A stretch of DNA of 64,000 nt from Rallus limicola (taxonomy: Eukaryota > Chordata > Aves > Gruiformes > Rallidae), in NCBI GenBank assembly GCA_022605955.1, contig JAKCOZ010000039.1, positions 248,001 through 312,000 of the forward strand. Reading direction: 5' to 3'. Under the pieces are notes generated by a model. It was not told where the DNA came from and did not search any database. It worked only from the letters and a program-made list of their open reading frames with translations. Every line of letters begins with the position of its first letter. The stretch's first letter is position 1. Shown here piece by piece: positions 24,361 to 37,662 of the stretch. Position numbers and translations under genes: made by a program.

Positions 24361-27300
24361 CTTCTACACACAGAACACAGAGCAACAGAAACTTGGATCC
24401 AGTGGGCAGGTATTACGAAGAGGCAAGTGTCAAAATGAAACTAAGAGTGTGTAACAGGTCAAAAGATCACATTAGAAAGATTATCTACAGAATTCCCAAT
24501 AGCTGAATTTAAGTAACTGAAGGAAAGTCATTAATTGAGGAATGATTGCTATTAATCAATATTGTGAGGTTTATAGTTACTTATTGTTATTTCTTAGTGA
24601 GCAGATGGAGAAAGTTCTGGATTATTCTGAAAGTCATAGTATGAGAAATGAATAAACATAAGTGAATCAATGAAAGATGTGCAAAACAGCTTTGCAAAAG
24701 TTGTGTTTGATCTAAACAGAACTTAACTGCTAAATTGTTTGAATGCATACCCAGCGGTATTATCCTGTTGACTATTAAGCTAGGCGATAGGAGCTTTGGG
24801 GCTTTTTTGTTTCATGTCTGTCACAAGTTTTCTTTTGTAAGCAAGTGATGAAGAGGAACGTATCACTGTGTCTAATATTCAGGGACTGGAGTAGCTATTC
24901 AATGGTAAATGGTTTCTTATTCCATACCTGCCATAAAATCTAAGCAACTGAACTAATATCTGACATTTGATCTATCAAGTACTGATTGTTCTTTCATTGT
25001 CTCTCCTTTATGAACAACATATGGAATGTCTTATTTTATTTTGAATGTTATTTGTTTGGGGTTTTTAATTTTTATTTTTTTCCCTCTCCTTTTTCAAACA
25101 CTTCTGTGTCTCTATGTTGAAGAAAACAAAGTCAAAGAAATTTTCCCTGCATTCAAAACCATAAAGATTCTCAGTTTCTAGTAAACTGAGATTAGCCCTG
25201 AAGAACATTGCCTCCTGCACAGAAGAGTTTTACTCCAGTTATGAAGATTATCATTGTAAGAAAAAATGGATACTTGCCATCAGGATACTTCATTCTAGCA
25301 TTTGAAATGTGCTTTATTTATTTTAGTATTCTGGATTCTGCCTTCATAAGAACCCCATTTTAACCTAACTAAAACTTCCTTGGGTAGCACAGAGATTAAG
25401 AGGCAGGCATGATGTAATGGTATGACGAGGCATTGACCTTCATGTCTGCGGAGATACAGCTGCAGTCTATGGCTGTGGGCTGAGGAGCTCTGAGTGCCAC
25501 CGTCTTATTTTTCATCCACAAAATTTCACCACTCCATTTCATTGGTTTCTCACTGCCATGGTCTCAGTTAGGCTGCCACAAAGGGTAATTATGATCTTTC
25601 TTCATTTTGTCCTCATCTCTGATGAATAATCCTCTCTACAGCTGCCATTATGCTTCCCTTGTCTGTAGATTTTGACCTATGGAACTCAGCACGTGGCAAA
25701 GGCATCATTCCTTTTCCAAGCAGAAATTTACAGGAGCTGTGTCTGACTTTAGCCATTTTTTTGCTTTGATGAGTCCTTAACACAGACCTACAGTACAGAA
25801 GCAGGGGGTACTCTCTAAAGATGACAGGATGTTAATTTAAAACACATCTTTATACAGACAGTAGTGAACTGGAGATTTTGCCCCAGGAAGCTGGGGAAGA
25901 AGACAGCATCAGCAAGTTAGGAAGAGAATTGATAAATTCACAGGCAGAAGTGTGTTGATGAATGTTAAAAGAACTGGGCAAGGATGTAATTTTGAACATT
26001 TCTCAAAGGACTGTTCTGTGTTCTGAGGGAGTGCAAGGAGACTGGACTTCAAAAAATAGCTAGACTTTCATGCTTTTCCTAAATAATGTCTCCTGGGTAG
26101 GGTGAATCTGGGCTAGCCTCACCTAGCAGAGTATTTATTATGTCCCTAGGATCAGTTCTAAGTATTAGATGAAACTGAGCAGGACTCTGAATAAAGAGTG
26201 ACAGTAAACATGTGATCTTTCCAAAGATGTAATGATTCTTGTATGAAGATGTGCCAGAATACCTCTTTTTCACATAAAATCAATAGAGCTTATTATAAGC
26301 AAACCGTCCTTGAGGAGTATGTGTATCTTTGAAGAATTACAGAAAATGGACTTTTGCTTTCCTCATTCAAATTTCTCTCAATACTGTTTATAAACTGTCA
26401 TCAACCTCTGCTGCTAACTTGATGTCTCAACAGTCATCAGCAACGTAAAACATTTTTATCAGATTCTAACTAACTGAAAGTTATTACCAGATGAACAGGT
26501 ATCGAAAATTGATATTAAAATGGAAAATAAAAATAAAAAAAATAATTAAAAATCCATGTAGGTCATTGTTTCAAATCTATCCCATGCTGTTATTACTCAG
26601 AAACTTTGCAACCTATAAGCTCTTTGTTGGTTAATGTGAACTTAACTGATGATTTCCATTTACTCCATAAAAGACAAGATATTAATCACACAACAATCAT
26701 CTAGGTGGAAAACAAATAGAACTGGACTAATATCTGCTTCAGAATTCAAGTCTCTTAAGAGCAGAGCTAAGGTGCTATTTAAGCAACATGAAAAACCTTA
26801 TTCCTGTTGCAGTGTTATGGATGCTTTGTGGCTATTTCTATTTATGATAGTGGCAATCTATTCTCTGTTATTGCTTAAAGAAAAATAAAAAACAAAGAAA
26901 ACTTCTAGAGATTCATGGTGAGATAGAGTGAAAGCAAGTATATTGTGGGCATTGAAAAAAGGTTTATGAAGTAACGCCAGGTAAGACACTGAGTCTTTTA
27001 TATTCAGCTGGGATATTACATTGTAGGTCAGGCATGCTGAATTACTCATTTCTTTCCACTATTGAAATTGGTAACCTACTCCAGAAATACACATAAAATT
27101 GAAAAAAGAGGTCAAAACTGGCACATGCATACATCAAAGGATTTTGGAATGATAACAAGACTTTTAATCAGCCCCTGGTTGTTTACTGACAGCAGGAGAT
27201 CTGAACCAGCCATTTAGCAGGTTACAAGGTAATCATGCACATCTAATTGCAGCTCCTAGACCATCACTTTTTAAAGATGTGGATTTCTACCCTGTGAGTG

Positions 27301-28317
27301 TGCTCTGTTTCAAATTCTCAGGGTCTGAGATTCAGTAGACTTGATGTAACTTACAGAGTCTTCAGGAGGTAACAGCAAATGACCAAAACAAAAGGGAAAA
27401 TAATGGAATAAAGTTCTGAAAATCCAGATACATCAATAGCAAATCAACAGATGATCCAATCCTGAGATGCAGAAAAAGTCCTAAAATATCAAAATGTGTG
27501 TTTCAATTACATATTGCCTGCATGTTCTCAACAAGAGATGAGAGCAATAAACATATCAAATCATTGAAACATCTAACAAATCCTGTGTCAAATCAGCAAA
27601 GACAACTGATAGGAGAGAATAAAGACTTATAGCTCCCACATGTTTCAGTTTCTTTTTAATAAAGTCAGAAAGTTCAAAAGCAATCCAACTTCCTCCTGGT
27701 TACAGTACTAGGCTAATGTATGTGGTATCTATATATTACATGGTCCTTAAAACTTTCACTGCTATAAAGTAGAGTTTGTTACATGCCTAGAAAAATATGG
27801 TTAAATAAATGTTTCTTAATAAAAAGGTACAAAACGAACACAAATAACAACAACAAATTTAGACCCTGAGTTACATTTGTTTTGTACAGACATTTAGTTA
27901 GCTACCCATCTCATCTTTATATGCAAGTCAATCAGCCTGTCAGTTCATCAGATTGAATTTTCAACTACTCCTTAAAATCGAGAAAGAGGGACTTTCAGAG
28001 GCCAAGCATAATCAATTACAATTTGTTACCATCATTTCCATGTGTATGGCTTCTTCACATATGGTTCTGTGAAAGCTTTTCTGTAGTGGACCTGAGGTGA
28101 CAGAATAGAAAATTAAACATAGCACGCAGAAGTGTTTGGAGAATTTTAAGTATAGGAGATCTTGAAAAGATCTCTACAAAAAATGTTTTTAAATTAACAT
28201 AAAACTACTGAATTTAACTTTTAATGATACTATTATTATTTCTATTATTAATTTCTTGCTAAGATGAAAAATGTAGATTTTATCTAGATTACTTTAGAAT
28301 GAATCATTTGCTCTGGG

Positions 28318-28370
28318 AAAAAAAAAAAAAAAACAAACAACAAACAAACAAACCAAACCAACCAAAAAAC
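28318..28370. repeat. A17 run followed by (CAAA)n
   Basis: Seventeen A followed by CAAA, CAA and CCAA units, a compound A-rich microsatellite. Confidence 0.85.
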
Positions 28371-29509
28371 CACATCACAGAATTGGATTGTACTAAATGA
28401 CAAAGATTAATTTTTCAGGACCACAAACCTATATTTATGAACTGAATCGATAGTTATCTGCTTTCCCACTCAAGAGACAAGCTTGGCAAGAAAAGAAGTC
28501 TTATAAAAATACTGAGAAAGAAAGTGAAATAACAGTTCGAAAGGACATTCTTTTAATTATATTTCTTCAGGAATATTTTTGGTGGGGTTTTTTTTTGTTG
28601 TTTGCTTCTCCCCCGAGGAACATATCAAACTTATAGAGCAATATAGACTACTAAAAGTTTTCATTCCAAAATCAAAATATATTGTCCTTGTCAGGAATAT
28701 ATCAGCTAAGATCTAAAAATTTTGAACTTAGAGCAGAAAAGTTAGCTCATAGCATTCACATATTTTGGTGAAACAAGCAGAAATAAAACATTTCAAGATG
28801 TACTCAGAACCCATCTGAAATAATATTTTTCCTTCAAAATTCAGTTTCAATAGAATATTCAGACTAATCCTAATTTTCTTCTATAAATATCATATATCAG
28901 TGTCAGTTTTGCTCATTTATCTGTTCTATCAGACAAATAATACTTTGAATGTACATTCTTTTAAACATACTTGCACTTCATAACTTGTGACTTCAGTCAA
29001 GTATTGCCTTGTTTTGTAGGGTTCTTTTGTACATTTTACTGTGACCTTTCACACAGTAAGTGAGAAAGCATTTCTGTCATGAATATTTTTGCCTAAATTA
29101 AATCTTTGGCCTCTGCAAATACTCCTGACTTTTAACTTCATTGTCTGTGAGCATTTGTTCCAATAAAATCTGGTTGTTTGAATGAACATGGAAAGCAAAT
29201 AACAAAGAACAGAGATCATGGCCAAAGTAAGTCCATTAAATAATGCAAATAAATATTTGTCTATGTTTTTATTTTATTCACAATGCTTTCATATCACTAC
29301 TACATTATGCAGATTCTTTATCTTGCTTCCATAGTAAGCAATATGAAAAATTCAGAGTTGTTTAGGTAAATTCACCTGGCTGAGAGGTCCTATCACAAGA
29401 AAAAATATATAGAGAATCAGTCTCAAATAGGCCACTGGAAGTTTTAAAAACTTCAATATGCTTGATGCTGAAAAAATATTCAATAAAGCAGATAAAACTG
29501 ATTATATTT

Positions 29510-30523
29510 TGAGTTGGTTTGACCCTGGCTGGAGGTCAGATGCCCACCACAGTTACTCTATCACTCCCCTCCTCAACTGGACAGGTGAGAAAACATATAT
29601 TGAAAGTCGTGCAGGTTAAGATAAGGACAGGGAGAGATCATTTAGCAATTGCCATCTTGGACAAAATGGACTCAACATGGAACAAAAGGCATCTAATGTA
29701 TTAATCAATGACAACAGAGTAAGATAATGAGAAATACAACTAAATCCCAAAACACCTTCTTCCGAGCCTTTCCTTTTTCCTGGCCTCAACTTTATTAATG
29801 ATTTCTCTCCCTCCTTCCCCTCCCGGAGTGGCATAAGGATAGATGGGAAATGGGCATTTCACTAAGTTCATTGTGAGTTGTTTCTGCCACTCCTTCCTGC
29901 TCAGGGGATGAACTCCTCACACTATTCCCCTGCTCCAGCATGGGGTCCAACTCTCTGGAGACAGTCCTCCATGAACTTCTCCAACATGAGTCCTTCCCAC
30001 AGAGGCTTCAGTTCCACACTAAGTGCCCCATGGCTTCCATGGAGTGCAGACCTTCAGGAACAGACTGCTCCATCATAGTCCCTCATGGGGGTCACAAGTC
30101 CCACCAGCAAACTTGCTCTGGCATGGGGTCATCTCTCTACAGGGTGCAGGTCCTGCCAGGAGCTTGCTCCAACACAGGCTTCCTACCAGGTCATAGTTTC
30201 TTCCATATGTTTTCATCTACTCCGGCATGGGGTCCTACATGGGCTGCAGGTGAGACCTCTGCTCCCCATCATTATCCATGGGTGCAAGGGGACAGCCTGC
30301 TTCACCATGGTCTTCTCCATGGGCTGTAAAGGCATCTTTCTCTTCAGTGCCTGAAGCACCTTCTCCCCTCCTTCTTCACTGACCTTGGTGTCTACACAGT
30401 TTCTTACATCTTCTCTTTCTCTGGTACCAAAAGGAAAAAGGAAAACTTCTAGCAGCTCCTTGTAGAAGCCACCCCTGCAGCCTTCCCACCACTACCAAAA
30501 CCTTGCCATATAAATCCAAAACA
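29510..30523 (+). mobile_element. Probable solo LTR of an avian endogenous retrovirus
   Basis: About 1 kb that is less AT-rich than its surroundings. It starts with TGAGTTGGTTTGACCCTGGC and ends near TAAATCCAAAACA, consistent with TG...CA LTR ends. The body resembles a repeated avian LTR family that I recall by its TGCTCCAGCATGGGGTCC-type units and its TTCTAGCAGCTCCTTGTAGA end block. No gag, pol or env sequence, primer-binding site or second LTR is seen, so it looks like a solo LTR left by recombination. Orientation is by resemblance and boundaries may be off by some bases. No clear target-site duplication was found. Short open frames inside are not genes. Confidence 0.72.
29931..30270 (+). 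repeat. Degenerate tandem units within the LTR
   Basis: A motif close to TGCTCCAGCATGGGGTCC recurs at 29931, 29977, 30066, 30114, 30165, 30218 and 30260. Spacing is about 42-53 bases, with one double step of 89. Each unit is followed by a CAGT or CAGG and TCC pattern. These look like old tandemly duplicated units. In an LTR such repeats often hold enhancer sites, but that is an inference. Confidence 0.65.
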
Positions 30524-31087
30524 TGGTTGTAATAAGACATAACTTAAAACACAGTAACAGAAAAATATAGACGTGAATGAAGCTCTTGCAGTGGTATCTA
30601 CCAAGTCTATATTACCTCTGTGCTTATCTGCAAACCTATTGAATGTGATACTCTGTAGGTCTCTAATCCTGTACCAATAGGTACAGAATATAGGGACAGG
30701 AATTAAGATGTGACTTTAACAGGTTTTCAGTGGAGTGAGTTATTCACAGACTGAGATTTTAAAACTCTTCATTTAAGTCCAGGATGTGGGTCACTCAGGC
30801 ACCTGCTCTGAGTGGAAGATACATGTCTTGTCAAAGTGGGTCTTCTGGAACACACTCTAGCTCCACGTCTGTCCCTGAACAGACTTTTCTTTAGAGAGTG
30901 TTGGATGTCTCTTATTCTTCTAAGTCTCATTCCACCATGTTGTCAATATGAAGCCAGAGGATGTACAGACCAGAGATACGGGAAAAGCTCTTGGGTCGCA
31001 CAGTACCAAAGCAACAATGGAGGCTCATGCACCACTTCAGTACTTCTAATTGATGTTGAAATTCACCTAAAAATGCTTCAAGTTGGG

Positions 31088-31123
31088 GTTTTTTTTTTGT
31101 TGTTTTGGGTTTTTTTTTGGCTT

Positions 31124-31154
<31 letters not shown>

Positions 31155-31158
31155 TTTT
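31088..31158. repeat. Long T-rich tract with a T28 run
   Basis: T runs separated by single G clusters, ending in 28 consecutive T at 31131-31158. Confidence 0.9.
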
Positions 31159-32952
31159 CCCCTTAAGGCTATAGGAGAAAGAGTACTGTACTTGATGAGG
31201 ATCAGAATGATGATGATTATAATAATAAAAATTATTTGAGGGTGAATTATTGCATTGAAGCCAAAGGCAAATCTCCTACTTTCCTGTTTTCCTTGTGTTT
31301 CTAATTTAGATCAGAATCAATGCTTTAATTATGCTTGTAATAGAACGTGCCTGGCACTGAGAACATAATTTTCATTTATCCCTGAAGAAGAAAAATAAAT
31401 TGTTGAGCCCGCATCACTCTGCATTCTTGTTATCACACTGACTTGCATTTTCTTGGAACTGCTCCACAATTGAGGTTGCAATTTAGTTTTTGATTGAATG
31501 TTTTGCACATTGAATTTCACTTTAGATTTTCTCTAGGTCTTTTAAACTGAAGTATGTGTTCAGTTTCCTAACCCTTTGAATAGCATAGTATTCAGAGCGG
31601 CATCTTGGGGGATAGAAGGGCAATGTTACTAAGTACTCTTTTAGCTGACCTCACATTTGGATGAATGAAATCAATTGGTTGCATGCAGCTGGCTTCATGC
31701 AGTCTATGGGATAGTGATTAAGTCCTGCCCTCCTGGATTATGGGGAAGCTAACTGCAGAAGAGAAGATATTCCCTCTCCAAAGTCAGTGCTTTAATCTTC
31801 TCTCAGGATGAAAAGAACAGGTGATATTCTGAGGAGGCACATGTAGAAGATTTTATAATCTAGTTGCCTGAGTCAGGCCACAGCCACATAGACATTTGTA
31901 ATTGGCATTTGTAATGCTGTTGTCCAAAAGCATGAGCAAACTTTTCTTCTTGCCCCCACTCAGCTATGCATTCCCATTTATCAGCACATGTATTCATGCA
32001 CCAATGTAAATTGATCTACTGACATATAAATCAAGCAAACAAACAGTTTTGCACAATATCAGTGATATGATCTGGTTTTTTTGGCCATCTGATTGGAAGA
32101 ATACTTTTACTTTGTGCAGATATGGGAATCAGATGGCTTCTTTCAGCTACAGGGTAGATTTGTAGTGGGTTATAGTGACAGTAATCATGGAGTTAGCATC
32201 CTGTTACATTATCAGTCACTCAGAGGTTGCAGGAACCTGCTTTTATGAGTATCATATTAGCTGGACTGAGAGGACCTCACTGATACAGATTCCCTCTTTA
32301 ACTCCTGCAATAAGATTCAAAAGTCCTCAGGCTTCTGGGTCTAGAACCAGAAAAAAACTAAACATCAAAATATTCAGTGCCAGCAACAGAGTCAAGTTTC
32401 AAGTGTCAGCATGCATGCATAATAACATCTGAGTTAAGCAATGTTCCTAAATAACAAATCGATCTTGCTATTTAAAAAGAAAAGAGTATGACCAAAGTCA
32501 CTTGAGTGCATGACCAGGAAATGCAGCAGACACGTTTTCCCTTAAGAAAGCACTAGAGACTTGCAGACCTTTGAAAGTAATGAAAGTTCTAAGTTTCCTC
32601 TACTTTTATTTCATCTCTTTGAGGTGAAAGTCTTCTCTAAAGACTGAGGTGTTGTCTGTTTAGGCGTAATCTTTTTCCAGCATGAAAGGTCACAAGTAAG
32701 AACTGGGGAATATGAGGCACTACACAGCAAAATGGGGAGTATTATGAGGAAATTGCTTCCTATAAACCTCCTTATGAAATTGAAAAAGACGTCCAAGCGT
32801 TTTTAACTATGCAAAAATGTCAAGAAAAATAAAATCCCTTGAAATTAAAGCATTGCCCTGACTAAAACTAAAGGGGGATGTAGCGGAGTTTTATGAATCA
32901 GGAAGCAGAACTTGGTCAGGTATTTATGAGGACATAATCATACACAGGTTTG

Positions 32953-32989
32953 GAAAACAAAACAAACCAAAACAAATCAAAACAAAACA
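32953..32989. repeat. (AAAAC)n simple repeat
   Basis: Imperfect repeats of AAAAC and CAAA. Confidence 0.75.
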
Positions 32990-34305
32990 GTGGCAGTTTT
33001 GAAAAACTGAGCTTCCTTAACTCTCCATGTAAATAGTGCTGAGAAGTAAGATTTTCAATGCACCTGAAGATCTCAAGTGCATAATCCCCTCTGAAAAGCT
33101 AAGGAATTACATCCTTAATTCTAAGGCTTTTTTGACTCTGTTTCTTTTGCAGTTCCTATATATAAGACAAAAAGAAAAGATCTTTCTGCACAGTGCTTTA
33201 CAATTTATGTTTGTGAAATTGCCACCCACAAAAGATTATCCTCTCCTCCTCTGTGTCATAGTAAAGCTCTCCAGCCAAACTCTTTTCTGAGCGACTCTAA
33301 GTTCTGTTTCTCCACTTATCTTTGGCCACTTGACTTCACTTTAGTCCGCTGTAATAATGAGACCCTTCTTTGATGGAAAGCAACATAAAAAAGGCCTCAT
33401 TTCCTTTTTCTTGATTAATTTTGCATCCCTCAGTACCTATTTACCTTGATAGATCAGAAAATCATTTCCCAGGAAATGAATGAATTTACATAGCACTTAT
33501 CTTAAGGAGACAGCAGCGGAATTGGTGCAGTGTTTTTCAGGGTTACATTGTTTGTTGGAAGATTGTGTGTCCATTTTAGTGTTTCAACACAGTGGTTTAC
33601 ATCTTTAGAAAATATGTGCCCTGGTTTAAGTTTGAAGAAAGAAAAAATAATAATTGTTTGACTCCTGAAGGTTAATGCAGTTATATAGACACCTTAGATT
33701 TGTTCCAAATTGACAAGCACAGACATGTCCTAGTATGTGTCCAACTTTATTTAGTAAAAGAAAGACAGAATTCAAATAACCACTAGAGAAATTATAAATC
33801 AGAAGGACTGAAGGATTTTCTTGTTTTATCAAAAAACAGGCTCATGCAGCAACAAGAACAACAAAATTAAGAAGAAGGAGTCAAGAGAATTGCTTCAAGC
33901 TTAGGCATAGATAATAGGTGATAATAATTAATTGTTAGTAAAGGAAGAAAGACTTAGGTTTTTAAAATTCCAAAGAACTGAGACAGGCACTCAGGAGAAA
34001 TTCTAGTCTGAGAGGCAGAAATGAAATGAAAATGCACGGAACATTGAAAACAAGTGGGAGGAGAAAAAGTTTTGTCCAATAGGAAAAGCTGCATATTGGA
34101 TAACCTCAGCTCCTGCTTACTGACCTTTACGGTGTTACTCATTGGTACTACACCTGTAGAATTTGTAAGTAGATCTTACGCAGAGGACACACACGTAAGA
34201 CCAGTCATACTTTTCATACTCCTGTAAGGGTCATCTGTAATCCAAATATTTTTGCAAGCAGCTAGCTAGATTTATGAAAATAATTTTTAAGCAAATGTTC
34301 TCAGG

Positions 34306-34352
34306 AAAAAAAAAAAAAAAAAAAACCAAACAAAAAACCAAACAAAAAAACA
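34306..34352. repeat. A20 run followed by CAAA/CAAAAA units
   Basis: Twenty A and then A-rich units with single C, an A-rich microsatellite. Confidence 0.85.
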
Positions 34353-36291
34353 GAAAGAATCTCTAGGAGTGATTATATTTATTTTTTTTACAAAAATTCA
34401 GCATTGGAAGAAAGAGAAGACAAGAAGAAACAACAGAGGTAGAGTAAAACTTTACTTTTTCTACAGTAGTTGAGGAGTGTCAAGATTTCTAAGAAGTGAA
34501 TGGCAGAGGGTGGTTTGGAGCTGCAAAGAACTGGGAGCAGAAATGTTAATTTTGACAGGCAAGTGGTCATGCTGACACTGAAAACTGGTGCAGTCTCCTG
34601 TTTTTAGGAAACATAATTAGGCAATGAGTAAATCAATTCACATCCCACCCTGGTGAATGTGTGTTTTTTTTACTGAATTGTTCTGTTTTCCTCAGGTAGC
34701 ATGTGTGCCAAATGATGTAATAGTTACCATGGGAACTATCCTTGTATAATGAGAAATGTAGAATAAAGCTCTGAGAGCTTATAAAACCCCACCTGGCATG
34801 CACATATTATTTTTTCTCCTTAAAAAAAGAATAAATAAATAGTAATAAAAATAACACTCTTCCACTTAGATGCTTAAGTAGCACTTTATTCTTAAAATAG
34901 TGGTGTCACTATTTGTAGAATAGGTGTTACCTAGTATGAACTTCATATATACAATCATTTATGTAAAATCAGGAAAAAACAAAAATATGAAGAAAAAGTA
35001 TAAATTGCAGAACTGCTTGAGAAAGATGGATATTATAATGCACTATTTCAGAGACAAAGGAAATTTCTAGTGACAAAAACAAAAAACCTGTTGTGTTTAT
35101 TTATTAGCATCAGAAAGGTGTATCAAATACCCCTCCTCCTTCTATTCTATTAATCTGACAATCTTTCTTCCTAATGCTGGAAGAGAAGGGGAAAACATTT
35201 TCTGCAAAAACACTTTAAATATCCTTTTGGGAATCTGAATGTTTCACCGAGCCTAATATTTTGCAAATGCTGTGATTTTGTAGCAAAATCACACGCTTTA
35301 TTTTTTTTATCCAGGGGGAATGCATAAACCATGGCCCTTTACTTTCCGTTTTTATGACAGCATACACAGAAATCACATCTGTATAACTGGTACAGTCAAC
35401 CAGAATAAAATCAGTATTTCCTGATGTTTTCTCTTCCTTATTTGTGCCTATATAGCTAAATGGAATAAGCAATAATTAATTAACCTTTAAAATATATCTT
35501 CTCCAGAAACCTGACTTTACTATATAATGTATTGAGTAGAAGACTTTGTTTCATTGTTTGGTTTTGGAGAATTTCTACAGCCCTGCTCACTACATGGAAT
35601 CCTCTGTGAGTCACAAGTGTCTTTCAGAACAGTGGACAGTAACTTGTAATACAAAAGGATAGACTGCAAAGTAAGTCTCCTTATGGCAGCCTTAAACCAC
35701 GAGGTAACATTTTTTTAAATATATTTCACTTTACCTTTGTTTAATATATGAAATACAAATTTTCAATATTAAAAAAAATGTTCATGTGAAAAAGAAATAT
35801 TTCTCAAGTTTCTTAAGTTCTGGAAACAGTGATATTTTATAAAATCCATGACTAACTTGCGGAAATAAATCTGATGTTTTAATTAGAATATGCTGTACTC
35901 CCACAACATCTTTCATCATAAGTACTTTACTGACATTTATTAATTAATGGTCTGATCCTGCAACCCTTACTCATCCGCATAATTTTTACTTGTGATTGCA
36001 ATCATTCAGACCTTTTACATGAGTAAGATTTACAGAGTGTATGCCTGTTCAGCAGTAAATGAAGCTCATAAACATACAACTGAGTAAGGCTTTAGGAAAC
36101 TAAATGCAACTTAGCTTGATGAGGGCAACCATGGCTAAATTAGGTAATTGTGTGGCCCTGAAGATGCATGGTTGTAGCAAAATAGTCTCAGATATGCTGT
36201 CTCCTGAATTAGGGTTGCTCCTAATGTTGTATGCAGAAGTAGTTTTCTAACAACCTGAGGTCTCCCTGAGAAGGTAAAAGGATAAAAGGGG

Positions 36292-36309
36292 AAAAAAAAA
36301 AAAAAAAAA
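36292..36309. repeat. Poly-A run (18 A)
   Basis: Eighteen A followed by an A- and C-rich patch to about 36340. Confidence 0.85.
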
Positions 36310-36776
36310 CCACAAAAACACCCCAAGAAAAAAAACAAAGAGAAACCAACTAACTAAGCAACAGAATACGAAAAAAGCAGAAAGGGAATGTGTGTCACAG
36401 GGTCAAAAGTATAAAAATAAGAAACACCAAAAACTCACTTTTCCCTGAAGAACATAGAATCTTAGAATGGTTAGAGTTGGAAGGGACCCCAAAGATCACC
36501 AAGTTCCAAGCCCCCTCCCATAAGCAGGGACACCTCTTACTAGACCAGGCTGCTCAAAGCCCAATCCAACCCAACCTTGAACACCTCCAGGGAGTGGACA
36601 TCCACCACCACCCTGGGCAATCTGTTCCAGGGCCTCACCACCCTTGTAGTAAAGAATTTTTTCCTAATATCCAATCTAAATCTACCCCTTTCCAATATAA
36701 AACTATTCTTTCTTGTCCTATCACTACATGCACTTCTAAAAAGTCCCTCCTCAGCTTTCTTGTAGGCCCCCTCCCG

Positions 36777-37091
36777 TTACTGGAAGGCTGCTCTAAGGTC
36801 TCCTCTTCTCTTCTCCAGGCTGAAAATCCCCAGCTCACTCAGCCTGTCTTCACGGTAGAGATGCTTCAGCCCTCTAATCATTTTCGTGGCCCTCCTCTGG
36901 ACCCATTCCAACAGTTCCATGTCCTTCTTATGTTGGGGACTCCAGAACTGGACAGCGTACTCCAGGAAGGTTCTCACAAGAGCAGAGTAGAGGGACAGAA
37001 TCACATCCCTTGACCTGCTGGCCACACTCCTTTTTTTGCAGCCCAGGTTACAATTGGCCTTCTTAGCTGAGAGCGTACAATTTTGGCTCAT
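36777..37091 (-). pseudogene. CR1 ORF2 remnant: C-terminal region
   Basis: A 104-codon open stretch. It contains [56 protein letters not shown] and [14 protein letters not shown]. This is the block downstream of the RT palm in CR1 ORF2. It is in a different frame from the RT core at 37162-37662, so at least one indel lies between 37091 and 37162. Confidence 0.9.
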
Positions 37092-37161
37092 GTTGAGCTA
37101 CTCCTCCAGCAGCAGAGTCCTTCTCTGCAGGGCTGCTCTCTATCACATCATCTCCCAGCCT

Positions 37162-37662
37162 TTATAGATGACGAGCATTGCCCCGACCCAGTTGCAGGAC
37201 CTTGCACTTGTTCTTGTTCAACCTGATGAGGTTCACATGGGCCCATTTCTCCAGCTTCTCCAGGTCCCTCTGGATGACATCCGGTCCTTCCGATCTGACA
37301 GCTGCATGGCTCAGCTTGGTGTCATCAACAAATTTTCTGAGGGTGCACTCAGCTTCATCATCAATGTCATCTATGGTGATATTAAATACCGGTCCCAGTA
37401 CAGACCCCTGAGGGACATCACTTGTCACACATCTCCATCTGGACATTAAGACATTGATAACTACTGTCTCAGTGTGACCATCCAACAAATTTCTTATCCA
37501 CTGAACAGCCCTCTCACCAAATCCATATCTCTCCAGTTTAGAGAAGATGTTGTGGGGGACTGTGTCAAAGGCTTTACTGAAATCCACATAAATTACATCA
37601 ATTTCCCTTCCTTTGTCCACTGATGCAGTCACCCCACCATAGTAAACCACCACATTGGTCAA
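37162..37662 (-). pseudogene. CR1 ORF2 remnant: RT core with motifs A, B and C
   Basis: A 166-codon open stretch that still carries the RT palm in one frame. Motif A is [15 protein letters not shown] (residues 23-37, catalytic Asp 27). Motif B is [14 protein letters not shown] (81-94). Motif C is FVDD (111-114) with both aspartates kept. The following [17 protein letters not shown] block is also typical. Single-codon losses (for example within motif B's LFN) and flanking frame breaks show it is not functional as a whole. The methionine start is internal to ORF2. Confidence 0.92.

Larger units (their letters stand above)
24314..29509. other. AT-rich stretch, no gene seen
   Basis: About 5.2 kb with no recognised transposon. 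It contains a T19 run at 24342-24360 and an A17 plus (CAAA)n tract at 28318-28370. Open frames are all below 80 codons and show no motif I recognise. Confidence 0.55.
30524..36452. other. AT-rich stretch, no gene seen
   Basis: About 5.9 kb between the first LTR and the long minus-strand CR1. It carries a long T-rich tract at 31088-31158, an (AAAAC)n tract at 32953-32989, an A20 plus CAAA tract at 34306-34352 and an A18 run at 36292-36309. A 120-codon open frame at 30812-31174 ends in the poly-T tract and is not credible as a gene. Confidence 0.55.

Noticed and set aside
25383..25440. tRNA-like sequence
   Set aside because: No consistent A-box and B-box pair or cloverleaf could be drawn.
28318..28370. 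A-rich tract as a LINE or retrogene poly(A) tail
   Set aside because: CR1 elements end in octamers, not poly(A), and no retro-copy body is visible upstream.
29878..30354. Three overlapping open frames as a small gene
   Set aside because: They lie in the tandem units of the probable LTR; periodic repeats keep frames open without coding.
30812..31174. 120-codon frame ending in a hydrophobic tail (possible membrane protein)
   Set aside because: The hydrophobic end is phenylalanine encoded by the T28 tract, a simple repeat.
36390..37013. Long plus-strand open frame of 207 codons
   Set aside because: It is the antisense of the minus-strand CR1 ORF2 and 3' UTR; the true reading on the other strand shows the CR1 protein blocks.
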